From: Pseudomonas paraversuta
Lineage (GTDB): Bacteria > Pseudomonadota > Gammaproteobacteria > Pseudomonadales > Pseudomonadaceae
Reading direction: 5' to 3'
Assembly (NCBI RefSeq): GCF_904063065.1
Contig: NZ_CAJFCL010000016.1
Coordinates: 1-43,425, forward strand
DNA length: 43,425 nucleotides
The notes under the pieces were generated by a model. That model searched no databases and had not been told where the DNA came from. It worked only from the letters and a program-made list of their open reading frames with translations. The stretch's first letter is position 1. Each line of letters starts with the position of its first letter. Both the position numbers and the translations under genes were made by a program. Of this stretch, positions 16,076-23,852 are shown in pieces.

Positions 16076-17244
16076 GGGCGCTCTCCGAAAATATGCCTGG
16101 CCAATTGCTCACGATGAAAGGCCGGCGTGCCCAATAACTGCTCGCTGGCCCGTGCCCGCTTGAAGTACAGATGCGGGTCGTACTCCCAGGTGAAGCCAAC
16201 CCCGCCATGCAGCTGGATCGACTCGGCGGCGCAGTTGAAAAAGCCTTCGCTGGCATGGATTTTTGCCGTGGCCGCGGCTTCCGCCAGTTGCAGCTGGGCA
16301 CTGGGGTCGCCATCGATATTCAGGCACTGGTCGGCAATGCAGGCGCCGTAGTAACTGGCGGACCGTGCACACTCAACGGCCAGCATCAGGTCTGCGCAGC
16401 GGTGCTTGACCGCCTGAAAACTGGCGATGCTGCGACCAAACTGTTCGCGGCCGCCGATATAGGTCAGGGTCAGATCCAGTACCTTTTGCGCGCCGCCGGT
16501 CTGCTCGGCGGCGAGCCCGATACAGGCCATGTGCAGCACATCGCGCAACAGCGGCCAGCCGAGGCCGGGCTCGCTGAGCAGGTGCTCATCGTTGAGCACC
16601 ACGTCATTAAGGGTGATGGTGGAAAAACGTCGGGTCTGATCCAGCGTCGGTTGCTGCTGGCGGCTGATGCCGGGTGTCAGGGCAGACACGGCAAACAGGC
16701 GGATCCCGGCCTCGCCGATACTGCCCGGGGTGCGGGCGGCAATGATCAGCAAATCGCACTCGGCACCGTCGATTACATACAGGTACTGACCGTTGAGGCG
16801 ATAACCACCGGCACAGCTCTGTGCATAGACCTGCACGCCGCTGTCGTCCCAGCGCGGGGCGCTGGTCCAGGCCAGGCTGGCGCTGATTTCGCCGGCCGCC
16901 AGCCGGGGCAGCCAGAGGTTCTTGAGCCCCTGATTGCGGCTCAGCAGCAGCGCCGGAATCCCCATGCAGCAGGTGGCAAAAAACGGCGTCGGCAACAAGC
17001 AGCGGCCCAGCTGTTCCTGCAACAGGCACACCTCGACAAAGCCCAGGCCCAGCCCGCCATATTCTTCGGGAATCGCCAGTGCCGGCCAATACAGCTCGCG
17101 GGCAATGCGGGCCCAGGCCGTGTGGTCGAGACCGGACTCGGCGGCCATTGCCGTGCGCACCGCTCCGGAGCTGGCCACCTGCGCCAAAAAGCGTTCGGCA
17201 GACTCTTGAATCATTCGCTGCTCTTCGGTCAGGGCAAGCTCCAT
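16072..17244 (-). CDS. Acyl-CoA dehydrogenase, partner subunit with RxQFG segment
   Basis: The product has 390 residues from ATG 17244 (MELALTEEQRMIQESAERFL); GTGAGGAGTCC just before the ATG is the ribosome site, so the GTG at 17256 is not the start. The C-terminal half has REQFGRSIASFQAVKHRCAD (about 285-304) and QLHGGVGFTWEYDPHLYFKR. The middle domain lacks the SEPxAGSD motif and the end lacks GxNEIQR, so it is the complementary half of the heteromeric enzyme made with the next gene. First gene of the minus-strand unit; a shared-type promoter box lies at 17301-17323. Family call strong; substrate inferred from context. Confidence 0.87.
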   Translation of the reverse strand: MELALTEEQRMIQESAERFLAQVASSGAVRTAMAAESGLDHTAWARIARELYWPALAIPEEYGGLGLGFVEVCLLQEQLGRCLLPTPFFATCCMGIPALLLSRNQGLKNLWLPRLAAGEISASLAWTSAPRWDDSGVQVYAQSCAGGYRLNGQYLYVIDGAECDLLIIAARTPGSIGEAGIRLFAVSALTPGISRQQQPTLDQTRRFSTITLNDVVLNDEHLLSEPGLGWPLLRDVLHMACIGLAAEQTGGAQKVLDLTLTYIGGREQFGRSIASFQAVKHRCADLMLAVECARSASYYGACIADQCLNIDGDPSAQLQLAEAAATAKIHASEGFFNCAAESIQLHGGVGFTWEYDPHLYFKRARASEQLLGTPAFHREQLARHIFGERP

Positions 17245-17278
17245 AGGACTCCTCACTCTATAAGTGGATCAAGTCTTG

Positions 17279-17323
17279 AGCATGGAAGGGCAGCACAGGC
17301 GCGTAATCCCTGAGCCGGACTAG
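17279..17323 (-). promoter_or_regulatory. Candidate activator box and -10 for the minus-strand dehydrogenase pair
   Basis: Read on the minus strand, the box at 17323-17301 starts CTAGTCCGGCTCAGGGATTA. After exactly 16 nt comes CATGCT (17284-17279), 34 nt before the ATG at 17244. It is the weakest match of the five sites (about 14 of 23 positions against the box at 33541) but has identical spacing. Confidence 0.45.
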
Positions 17324-17364
17324 TCCATTTGGCGGTCGGATCCCCGGCACGGCCCCGCAGGTGT

Positions 17365-17409
17365 TTAGTCTCAACGGACGATGAGCCACCCCCTGCGCAT
17401 TCCCATACT
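17365..17409 (+). promoter_or_regulatory. Candidate activator box and -10 for the hydratase-thiolase operon
   Basis: The box at 17365-17387 reads TTAGTCTCAACGGACGATGA and ends GCC. After exactly 16 nt comes CATACT (17404-17409), 33 nt before the GTG start at 17443. With the divergent box at 17301-17323 it would let one activator drive both catabolic units. Confidence 0.6.
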
Positions 17410-17442
17410 GCCCGCATGCCTTTCGCCAATTGAGGAGCACCT

Positions 17443-18219
17443 GTGAACAGTGCAGCCCCCACCGCAACCCATACCGCCTTTCACACCCGTATTGAGGCGG
17501 GGATCGCCGAGCTGGTGATCGACCGGCCACCGGTCAATGCCCTCAATAGCCAGGAGTGGCTGGACCTGGCCCGCACCCTCGAAGCCCTGGGGCAGGACCC
17601 GCAAGTGCGGGTCATCGTGATTCGTGCCGAGGGCCGCGGTTTTTGTGCCGGTGTCGATATCAAGGAACTGGACGCCCACCCCGAACGCATCGTGGCCGTC
17701 AATGCGGGCAACTACGCCACTTTCAAGGCCGTGCATCGCAACCCGGTGCCGGTGATCGTGGCGGTTCATGGCTATGTACTGGGTGGCGGGATTGGCATTA
17801 CCGGGGCTGCCGATATCGTGGTGGCATCCGATTGCGCGACGTTTGCGCTGCCGGAAGTTGACCGTGGCGCCATGGGCGGCGGCGCGCATTTACAACGCCT
17901 GTTCCCGGTGCAAAAGGTCCGTTATCTGTTTTTCACCGGCGACAAGATCGGTGCGGTGGAGGCCCAGCAGTACGGCTTTATCGAACGTGTCGTATCCCGC
18001 GAGCAACTGCGCGAAACCGCTTTGCAGATCGCCCGCAAGATCGCCAGCAAAAGCCCGGACATGATCCGCATCGCCAAAGAGGCGTTGAACGGTATTGAAG
18101 ACGGCAACCTGGAAGACAAATACCGCTGGGAGCAGGGCTTCACACTCCAGGCATACAACAGCGCGGACTCTGCCGAAACCCGGCGCGCCTTTGTTGAAAA
18201 ACGCGACGCCACGTTCTGA
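17443..18219 (+). CDS. Enoyl-CoA hydratase/isomerase family protein, EchA20-like
   Basis: The product has 258 residues from GTG 17443 with TGAGGAGCACCT upstream. It is a crotonase-fold protein: the oxyanion-hole segments are RAEGRGFCAGVDIKEL (about 62-77) and GYVLGGGIGITGAADI (about 109-124), with LPEVDRGAMGGGAH after. The sequence, including KEALNGIEDGNLEDKYRWEQ near the C-terminus, closely follows EchA20 as I recall it. EchA20 is the crotonase that hydrolyses a ring of the steroid HIP intermediate in Mycobacterium. This suggests ring hydrolysis rather than simple hydration. It heads an eight-gene operon with dehydrogenase, thiolase and SDR genes. Crotonase family certain; EchA20 function probable but untested. 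Confidence 0.85.
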   Translation: MNSAAPTATHTAFHTRIEAGIAELVIDRPPVNALNSQEWLDLARTLEALGQDPQVRVIVIRAEGRGFCAGVDIKELDAHPERIVAVNAGNYATFKAVHRNPVPVIVAVHGYVLGGGIGITGAADIVVASDCATFALPEVDRGAMGGGAHLQRLFPVQKVRYLFFTGDKIGAVEAQQYGFIERVVSREQLRETALQIARKIASKSPDMIRIAKEALNGIEDGNLEDKYRWEQGFTLQAYNSADSAETRRAFVEKRDATF

Positions 18220-18229
18220 GGAGCTGACG

Positions 18230-19384
18230 ATGGACCTGACTTACTCCCCCAAGCAAAAGGCCTTTCGCCAGGAGGTGCGCCACTGGCTGGCGGCCAACCT
18301 GCCGGCCGAGCCATTGGCCAGTTATGACACCCGTGAAGGGTTCGAGCAGCACCGCCAGTGGGAAGCCAAGTTGTTCGACAGCCGCTTTTCAATGGTGATG
18401 TGGCCCACCGCCCTGGGCGGGCGCGGCTGCGACCTGATCGAATGGCTGATTTTCGAAGAAGAATATTACGGCGCCGGTGCACCGATGCGGGTCAACCAGA
18501 ATGGCCAGCTGTTACTGGGCCCGACCCTGATGGAATTCGGCACCGAGGCGCAAAAGAAGCGCTTTCTGCCGCGCATGGCGGCCAGTGCCGACATGTGGGC
18601 CCAGGGCTGGTCGGAGCCCAATGCCGGTTCCGACATGGCGGCGATCACCAGCAAGGCCACCCGCGACGGTGACAGCTATGTGCTCAACGGCCAGAAAACC
18701 TGGTCGACCCGGGCCATCTTTGCCGACTGGCTGTTCGGACTGTTTCGCAGCGACCCCGCGTCCAGCCGCCACCACGGCTTGTCATTTGTGATGGTGCCGC
18801 TCGATGCACCGGGCGTCACCGTCCGTGCCATCAAGGCCCTGAACGGCAAGGACGCGTTTGCCGAAGTGTTCTTCGATGACGTGCGCATCCCGCTGGAAAA
18901 CCGCATCGGCGAAGAAGGGCAGGGCTGGCATGTGGCGATGGCCACTGCCGGTTTTGAACGCGGATTGCTGTTGCGTTCGCCGGCCCGCTTTCAGTACACC
19001 GCCCGCAAGCTGGTGGAGCTGTACCAGGCCAATCGCGCCAGCGCCGACCGTGATCCGAGCCTTGGCGAAGCCGTCTGCAAGGCCTGGTCGGACGCCCAGG
19101 CCTATGCCTTGTCGGCCTATCACACCGTAGGCCGGCTGAGCCGCGGCGCGCAGATTGGCGCCGAATCGAGCACCAACAAAATCATCTGGTCGGAACTGGA
19201 TTTGCGCATGCACGAAACCGCGATGCGGATTCTGGGTGCCAATGGCGAGCTGACCGGTAAATCGGCAGACGGCCACGACTGGCTGGAGGGCTTCCTGTTT
19301 GCCCAGGCCGGGCCGATCTACGCCGGGACCAACGAGATTCAGCGCAACATCATTGCCGAGCGCATGCTCGGCCTGCCGAAGTGA
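18230..19384 (+). CDS. Acyl-CoA dehydrogenase, substrate/FAD-domain subunit (second pair)
   Basis: The product has 384 residues from ATG 18230, with TGAGGAGCTGACG before it and 10 bp after the hydratase stop. The middle domain has AQGWSEPNAGSDMAAITSKA (about 124-143), and the end has GPIYAGTNEIQRNIIAERML. As in the minus-strand pair, the usual catalytic Glu of the YEG motif is replaced (here Ala), and the RxQFG segment is absent. The next gene supplies that segment, so the two should form an alpha2-beta2 enzyme of the steroid FadE type. It would oxidise a ring-derived acyl-CoA and donate electrons to ETF (etfB begins at 43003). Family call strong, partner assignment well supported. Confidence 0.87.
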   Translation: MDLTYSPKQKAFRQEVRHWLAANLPAEPLASYDTREGFEQHRQWEAKLFDSRFSMVMWPTALGGRGCDLIEWLIFEEEYYGAGAPMRVNQNGQLLLGPTLMEFGTEAQKKRFLPRMAASADMWAQGWSEPNAGSDMAAITSKATRDGDSYVLNGQKTWSTRAIFADWLFGLFRSDPASSRHHGLSFVMVPLDAPGVTVRAIKALNGKDAFAEVFFDDVRIPLENRIGEEGQGWHVAMATAGFERGLLLRSPARFQYTARKLVELYQANRASADRDPSLGEAVCKAWSDAQAYALSAYHTVGRLSRGAQIGAESSTNKIIWSELDLRMHETAMRILGANGELTGKSADGHDWLEGFLFAQAGPIYAGTNEIQRNIIAERMLGLPK

Positions 19385-19392
19385 GGCCGGGT

Positions 19393-20451
19393 ATGGACTT
19401 TACCTTTACCGATGACCAGCAAGTCTTCCGCGAAGCCATCAGTCGTTTTTTGATGACCGAAGCGGCACCGGAAATGCTTCGCGAAATCTGGGAAACCGAC
19501 GTCGGTCGCTCACCGGATTTACGCAACAAAATTGCCGAGCAGGGCCTGACCGCGCTGTCGGTTCCCGAAGCCTTCGGCGGCCTGGGCATGGACGATGTGG
19601 CCTGGGCCTTGATGACCCAGGAACTGGGTTACTACGCCATTCCCGACTCTCTGGGCGACACCGCTTATGTCGCCAGCGCACTGATTGCACAGTTGCCAGC
19701 CCAGACCCCGCAGCGTGGCGAATGGCTGCAGCGCATTGCTGAAGGCAGCCTGCGGGTTGCCATCGGCCACCCGGTCAACCCGCTGGTGGCCGATGCCGCC
19801 CATGCCGACCTGCTGCTGCTGGCCCATGGCGATGAAGTGCATGCCGTGCCCCGCAGCCAGGTTGACGTGCAACCCCACAGCAGCATCGATGCATCCCGGC
19901 GTCTGGCGCAGGTCAGCTGGCAACCGGGCCCAGCCACCCTGGTGGCCGAGGGCGAGCATGGCCGCGAGCTTTGGGCACAGACCCTCGACCGTGGCGCCTT
20001 GCTGGTGGCCGGGCAACTGGTGGGCCTGGCCCAGCGCATGCTCGATTTGTCAGTGGATTACGCCGCCCAGCGCAAACAGTTCGGCAAGCCGATTGGCAGT
20101 TTCCAGGCGGTCAAGCATCACCTGGCGGATGTTGCCACCCAGCTCGAATTTGCCAAGCCGGTGCTGTATCGCGCCGCTTACGCCCTGGCCCACGGCGAGA
20201 AAAACGCCTCGGTGTGGGTGTCCCAGGCACGTCTGGCGTGCTGTGAAGCCAGCTGGCTGGCGGCCCGTCACGGCATTCAGGTACACGGTGCCATGGGGTA
20301 CACCTGGGAAGTCGACCTGCAAATGTTCATGAAGCGGGCCTGGGCGCTGGACAACGCCTGGGGTGATCGCGCCCTGCATAAAACCCGGGTGGCCGAGCAT
20401 GTACTGAGCGGCGCGGCGCCTTTGGGCCCCGGCCATACCTTCGAGGATTGA
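19393..20451 (+). CDS. Acyl-CoA dehydrogenase, partner subunit (second pair)
   Basis: The product has 352 residues from ATG 19393; GTGAGGCCGGGT supplies the ribosome site, 8 bp after the previous stop. The N-terminal helical domain begins MDFTFTDDQQVFREAISRFL. The C-terminal domain has RKQFGKPIGSFQAVKHHLAD (about 224-243) and IQVHGAMGYTWEVDLQMFMK. SEPxAGSD and GxNEIQR are absent, so it complements the preceding gene. It is about 30 residues shorter than typical homomeric dehydrogenases because the middle domain is reduced. Expected to act only together with its partner. Confidence 0.87.
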   Translation: MDFTFTDDQQVFREAISRFLMTEAAPEMLREIWETDVGRSPDLRNKIAEQGLTALSVPEAFGGLGMDDVAWALMTQELGYYAIPDSLGDTAYVASALIAQLPAQTPQRGEWLQRIAEGSLRVAIGHPVNPLVADAAHADLLLLAHGDEVHAVPRSQVDVQPHSSIDASRRLAQVSWQPGPATLVAEGEHGRELWAQTLDRGALLVAGQLVGLAQRMLDLSVDYAAQRKQFGKPIGSFQAVKHHLADVATQLEFAKPVLYRAAYALAHGEKNASVWVSQARLACCEASWLAARHGIQVHGAMGYTWEVDLQMFMKRAWALDNAWGDRALHKTRVAEHVLSGAAPLGPGHTFED

Positions 20452-20454
20452 TTG

Positions 20455-21606
20455 ATGCCCCAAGCCTATATTGTTGACGCCTTGCGCAGCCCGACCGGCA
20501 AGCGCAAGGGCGGTCTGGCCCATGTTCACGCGATTGATCTGGGCGCCCATGTACTCAAGGCACTGGTTGAGCGCAACCAGATTCCGGCCGACGAATACGA
20601 CGACGTGATTTTTGGCTGCGTTGACACCATCGGTTCGCAAGCGGGGGATATCGCCCGCACCAGCTGGCTGGCCGCCGGTCTGCCGCTCAATGTGCCCGGC
20701 ACCACCATTGACCGCCAGTGCGGCTCGTCGCAGCAGGCGCTGCACTTCGCCGCGCAGGCAGTGATGAGCGGCACCCAGGATGTGATCGCGGTGGGCGGTG
20801 TGCAAACCATGACCCAGATCCCGATTTCTTCGGCGATGCTGGCCGGGCAGCCCCTGGGTTTCAGCGACCCGTTTTCCGGCAGCAAAGGCTGGCAGGCACG
20901 TTTTGGCAATCAGCCGGTCAACCAGTTTTATGCGGCGCAGCGGATTGCCGACCACTGGGATATCAGCCGCCAGCAGATGGAAGCCTACGCCCTGGAAAGC
21001 CACCGTCGGGCACTGGATGCCATCGCCGGGCGCCGTTTTGTCAATGAAATCGTGCCCTGCGAAGGGGTGTGGGACGACGAAACGCCGCGCCACACCAGCC
21101 TCGCCAAAATGGCCGAGCTGGAGCCGGTGTCTGCCGAGTTCCCTTCGATTACTGCAGCGGTTTCCAGCCAGACCTGCGATGCCTCGGCAGCCTTGCTGGT
21201 GGTCTCGGAAGCTGCGCTCAAGCGCTACAACCTGACACCCCGGGCGCGGATTCATCACCTCTCGGTGCTGGGCGACGACCCGATCTGGCACCTCACGGCG
21301 CCGATTGCCGCGACCCGTGCCGCGCTGAAAAAAGCCGGCATGAACATCCACGACATCGACCTGGTGGAAATCAACGAAGCCTTTGCCTCGGTGGTCATGG
21401 CCTGGGCCAAGGAACTGGATTTCGACCCGGCCAAAACCAACGCCAATGGCGGCGCGATTGCCCTTGGCCATCCACTGGGGGCCAGCGGCGCGCGGTTGAT
21501 GACCAGCCTGCTCAACCAGCTTGAGCGCAGTGGCGGGCGCTATGGTCTGCAGACCATGTGCGAAGGCGGCGGGCAAGCCAACGTGACCATTATTGAGCGT
21601 CTCTAG
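20455..21606 (+). CDS. 3-ketoacyl-CoA thiolase, FadA6/ScdF-like
   Basis: The product has 383 residues from ATG 20455 (GAGGATTGATTG upstream). Thiolases cleave 3-ketoacyl-CoA with free CoA. Catalytic features: nucleophile Cys in DRQCGSSQQA (about residue 87), NEAFASVVMAW (about 307), the GHPLGASG His (about 342) and the second Cys in TMCEGGGQANVT (about 372). The whole chain, notably QIPISSAM and RARIHHLSVLGDDPIWHLT, follows FadA6, the thiolase of mycobacterial steroid C/D-ring degradation, as I recall it. It sits between a heteromeric dehydrogenase and an SDR in one operon. Thiolase certain; FadA6 orthology likely. Confidence 0.88.
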   Translation: MPQAYIVDALRSPTGKRKGGLAHVHAIDLGAHVLKALVERNQIPADEYDDVIFGCVDTIGSQAGDIARTSWLAAGLPLNVPGTTIDRQCGSSQQALHFAAQAVMSGTQDVIAVGGVQTMTQIPISSAMLAGQPLGFSDPFSGSKGWQARFGNQPVNQFYAAQRIADHWDISRQQMEAYALESHRRALDAIAGRRFVNEIVPCEGVWDDETPRHTSLAKMAELEPVSAEFPSITAAVSSQTCDASAALLVVSEAALKRYNLTPRARIHHLSVLGDDPIWHLTAPIAATRAALKKAGMNIHDIDLVEINEAFASVVMAWAKELDFDPAKTNANGGAIALGHPLGASGARLMTSLLNQLERSGGRYGLQTMCEGGGQANVTIIERL

Positions 21607-21616
21607 GAGCATTGAC

Positions 21617-22495
21617 ATGGCAATTTGTGCAAACCGTACCGTGATCATCACCGGCGCTGGCGGCGGCCTGGGCCGCGCCTATGCCCTGGCTTTCGCCGGG
21701 GAGGGGGCCAATGTGGTGGTCAACGACATTCGTCGCGAAGCCGCTGAAGAAGTGGTCGCCGAAATTCGCCAGGCAGGCGGCCAGGCCATCGCCAACGCCG
21801 ATGACATCACCACCACCGCCACCGCGCAAAACATCGTCGATGCCGCACTGGCGGCGTTTGGCGAAGTGCATGTGCTGGTCAATAACGCGGGGATTTTGCG
21901 CGACCGGATGTTTATCAGCCTGGGTGAAGACGACTGGGACGCGGTGATGCGGGTCCATCTCAAAGGCCACTTCTGCCTCGCCAACATCCTCGGCAAGCGC
22001 TGGCGTGACCTGGCCAAGGCCGGTCAACCGGTGGCCGCACGCATCATCAATACCAGCTCGGGGGCCGGCTTGCAGGGCTCGGTGGGACAGTCCAACTACA
22101 GCGCCGCCAAAGGCGGGATTGCCGCCTTGACCCTGGTACAGGCCGCGGAACTGGCGCGCTACGGAGTGACCGCCAATGCCCTGGCCCCGGCGGCCCGTAC
22201 CTCTATGACCGAAAGCGCGATGCCGGACGTGGTGAAGAAGCCTGACGACGGCGGCTTTGATGCCTGGGCCCCGGAAAACGTTGCGCCGCTGGTGGTGTGG
22301 CTGGGCAGCAGTCTGTCGGGCCATGTGACCGGGCAAATCATCGAAAGCCAGGGCGGCAGACTGTCCCTGGGGGATGGCTGGCGCACCGGTGTAACCCGGG
22401 ACAAGGGCGCGCAATGGCAGCCCGAAGAAGTGGGCGTGGCCATGGCCCAGATCCTCGCTGAAGCCCCCGCCCCGCAGCGGGTCTGGGGCAGCTGA
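21617..22495 (+). CDS. Short-chain dehydrogenase, 17-beta-HSD4/MFE-2-like hydroxyacyl-CoA type
   Basis: The product has 292 residues from ATG 21617 with TAGGAGCATTGAC upstream, 10 bp after the thiolase. The Rossmann motif is TGAGGGLGRAY (about 12-22), followed by NNAG (about 88-91). The catalytic Ser lies in NTSSGAGLQG, and Tyr-Lys in YSAAKGG. A C-terminal extension of about 40 residues beyond the usual SDR end (GGRLSLGDGWRTG) resembles the dehydrogenase unit of peroxisomal MFE-2. That family oxidises (3R)-hydroxyacyl-CoA, which would pair with the MaoC-type hydratase at 23373. Substrate specificity inferred from context only. Confidence 0.82.
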   Translation: MAICANRTVIITGAGGGLGRAYALAFAGEGANVVVNDIRREAAEEVVAEIRQAGGQAIANADDITTTATAQNIVDAALAAFGEVHVLVNNAGILRDRMFISLGEDDWDAVMRVHLKGHFCLANILGKRWRDLAKAGQPVAARIINTSSGAGLQGSVGQSNYSAAKGGIAALTLVQAAELARYGVTANALAPAARTSMTESAMPDVVKKPDDGGFDAWAPENVAPLVVWLGSSLSGHVTGQIIESQGGRLSLGDGWRTGVTRDKGAQWQPEEVGVAMAQILAEAPAPQRVWGS

Positions 22496-22505
22496 CACGA
22501 ATGCC

Positions 22506-22538
22506 CCTGTGGGAGCTGGCAAGCCAGCTCCCACAAGG
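22506..22538. repeat. REP hairpin inside the catabolic operon
   Basis: TGTGGGAGCTGGC (22508-22520), a 2-nt loop and GCCAGCTCCCACA (22523-22535) form a perfect 13-bp stem, between the two SDR genes. No T tract follows. Likely a REP that may stabilise the upstream mRNA or reduce read-through. Confidence 0.85.
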
Positions 22539-22577
22539 TTGCGCATGTTGTTTCGTTAGAACAAGAGAATTTCTGCC

Positions 22578-23363
22578 ATGAGACAAGCTCCTCCCTATGT
22601 GCCTGGTCACCAGTTGCTGGCCGGCAAGTCGATTTTGATTACCGCTGCCGCCGGTGCCGGTATCGGTTATGCCGCTGCCAAGCGTTGCGCCGAAGAAGGC
22701 TGCCGCGCCTTGATGATTTCTGATATCCACCCGCGCCGCCTCGAAGAAGCGGTTGAGCGCCTCAAGGCCGAAACCGGGTTGCAGGCGGTGTACGGGCAAC
22801 TGTGCAACGTCACTGTCGAAGCCGATGTTCAGGCGCTGGTGGCCGCTGCCGAAGAGGCGCTGGGCGGGGTCGACGTACTGATCAATAACGCCGGCCTTGG
22901 CGGTCAGGTACGCCTCACGGAAATGACCGATCAACAATGGTCGTCGGTACTCGATATCACCCTGACCGGCACCATGCGCATGACCCGCGCCATGCTGCCG
23001 CATATGGAACGCCGTGGCGCCGGTGCCATCGTCAACAACGCCTCGGTGCTGGGCTGGCGTGCGCAAAAGGAACAGGCCCACTACGCCGCGGCCAAGGCCG
23101 GGGTCATGGCCCTGACCCGTTGCAGCGCCCTGGAAGCCGCGGAGAGCGGGGTGCGGATCAACGCCGTGGCGCCGTCGATCGCTTTGCACGACTTCCTGAA
23201 AAAAGCCTCCAGCAGCGAATTGCTGGAGCAGCTCACCAGCCGTGAAGCCTTTGGCCGCGCCGCCGAAGTCTGGGAAGTGGCCAACGTCATGGTGTTTTTG
23301 GCCAGTGACTACGCCTCGTACATGGTCGGCGAAGTGCTGCCCGTCAGTTCACAACAGGCTTGA
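22578..23363 (+). CDS. Short-chain dehydrogenase, IpdF-like
   Basis: The product has 261 residues from ATG 22578. The cofactor loop is unusual: TAAAGAGIG (about 22-30) rather than TGxxxGIG. NNAGLGGQ, NNASVLGWRAQ (Ser) and YAAAKAGVMALTRCSALEAA (Tyr-Lys) follow. This set, including the altered glycine loop and AFGRAAEVWEVANV near the end, matches IpdF of the mycobacterial KstR2 regulon as I recall it. IpdF is an SDR acting on HIP-CoA-type steroid C/D-ring intermediates. It follows a REP hairpin after the previous SDR, and the MaoC gene begins 10 bp after its stop. SDR certain; IpdF orthology well supported by sequence style but not computed. Confidence 0.85.
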   Translation: MRQAPPYVPGHQLLAGKSILITAAAGAGIGYAAAKRCAEEGCRALMISDIHPRRLEEAVERLKAETGLQAVYGQLCNVTVEADVQALVAAAEEALGGVDVLINNAGLGGQVRLTEMTDQQWSSVLDITLTGTMRMTRAMLPHMERRGAGAIVNNASVLGWRAQKEQAHYAAAKAGVMALTRCSALEAAESGVRINAVAPSIALHDFLKKASSSELLEQLTSREAFGRAAEVWEVANVMVFLASDYASYMVGEVLPVSSQQA

Positions 23364-23372
23364 GGTGAGGCA

Positions 23373-23843
23373 ATGAGTACGCTTTTTAGCAGCGCCGGGC
23401 AGTTACTCGCCGCACAGGGGCTGGATCTGGGGCGCACCGACTGGCTGCTGCTGAACCAGGAGCGGATCGACCTGTTTGCCGAGGCAACGGGGGATCACCA
23501 GTGGATTCATGTTGACCCGGTGCGCGCCGCCAGCGGCCCGTTTGGTGCCTGCATTGCCCACGGTTATCTGACCCTGGCGCTGGCCAATCTGTTTATGCCG
23601 CAGTTGATGCAGTTCGCCAATCTGGCCATGGGCGTCAATTACGGCAGCGACCGGCTGCGTTTTCCGGCAGCGGTCAAGGTGGGTTCGCGGGTACGCGGGC
23701 ATGGCCAGATCCTGCGGGTCGAGGCCTTGGGCGATGCGTTGCAGGCGGTGGTGCGCATCAGCGTCGAAATCGAGGGCAGCGAGCGCCCCGGCTGCGTGGT
23801 GGACACCATCAGCCGCTACACCTTCAACCCTATTGAACAGTGA
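23373..23843 (+). CDS. MaoC-like (R)-specific enoyl-CoA hydratase
   Basis: The product has 156 residues from ATG 23373 (GAGGTGAGGCA upstream). It is a hotdog-fold protein with the hydratase-2 motif FAEATGDHQWIHVDPVRA (about 34-51): Asp-x(4)-His with the following GPFGACIAHGYLTLAL. Such enzymes add water to trans-2-enoyl-CoA to give (3R)-hydroxyacyl-CoA. The length is that of single-domain MaoC/PhaJ proteins. In the operon it would act after the split dehydrogenase and before the MFE-2-like SDR and a thiolase, completing one beta-oxidation turn. Family confident, substrate inferred. Confidence 0.87.
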   Translation: MSTLFSSAGQLLAAQGLDLGRTDWLLLNQERIDLFAEATGDHQWIHVDPVRAASGPFGACIAHGYLTLALANLFMPQLMQFANLAMGVNYGSDRLRFPAAVKVGSRVRGHGQILRVEALGDALQAVVRISVEIEGSERPGCVVDTISRYTFNPIEQ

Positions 23844-23852
23844 GCCTTGAAC

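Noticed and set aside
16171..17313. 380-codon plus-strand frame opposite the dehydrogenase gene
   Set aside because: It is the antisense of a clear acyl-CoA dehydrogenase; Ala/Gly/Gln-rich with no recognisable domain, typical of high-GC shadow frames.
20050..21651. 533-codon minus-strand frame opposite the FadA6-like thiolase
   Set aside because: The antisense thiolase has all catalytic motifs; the minus-strand product has none and no ribosome site.
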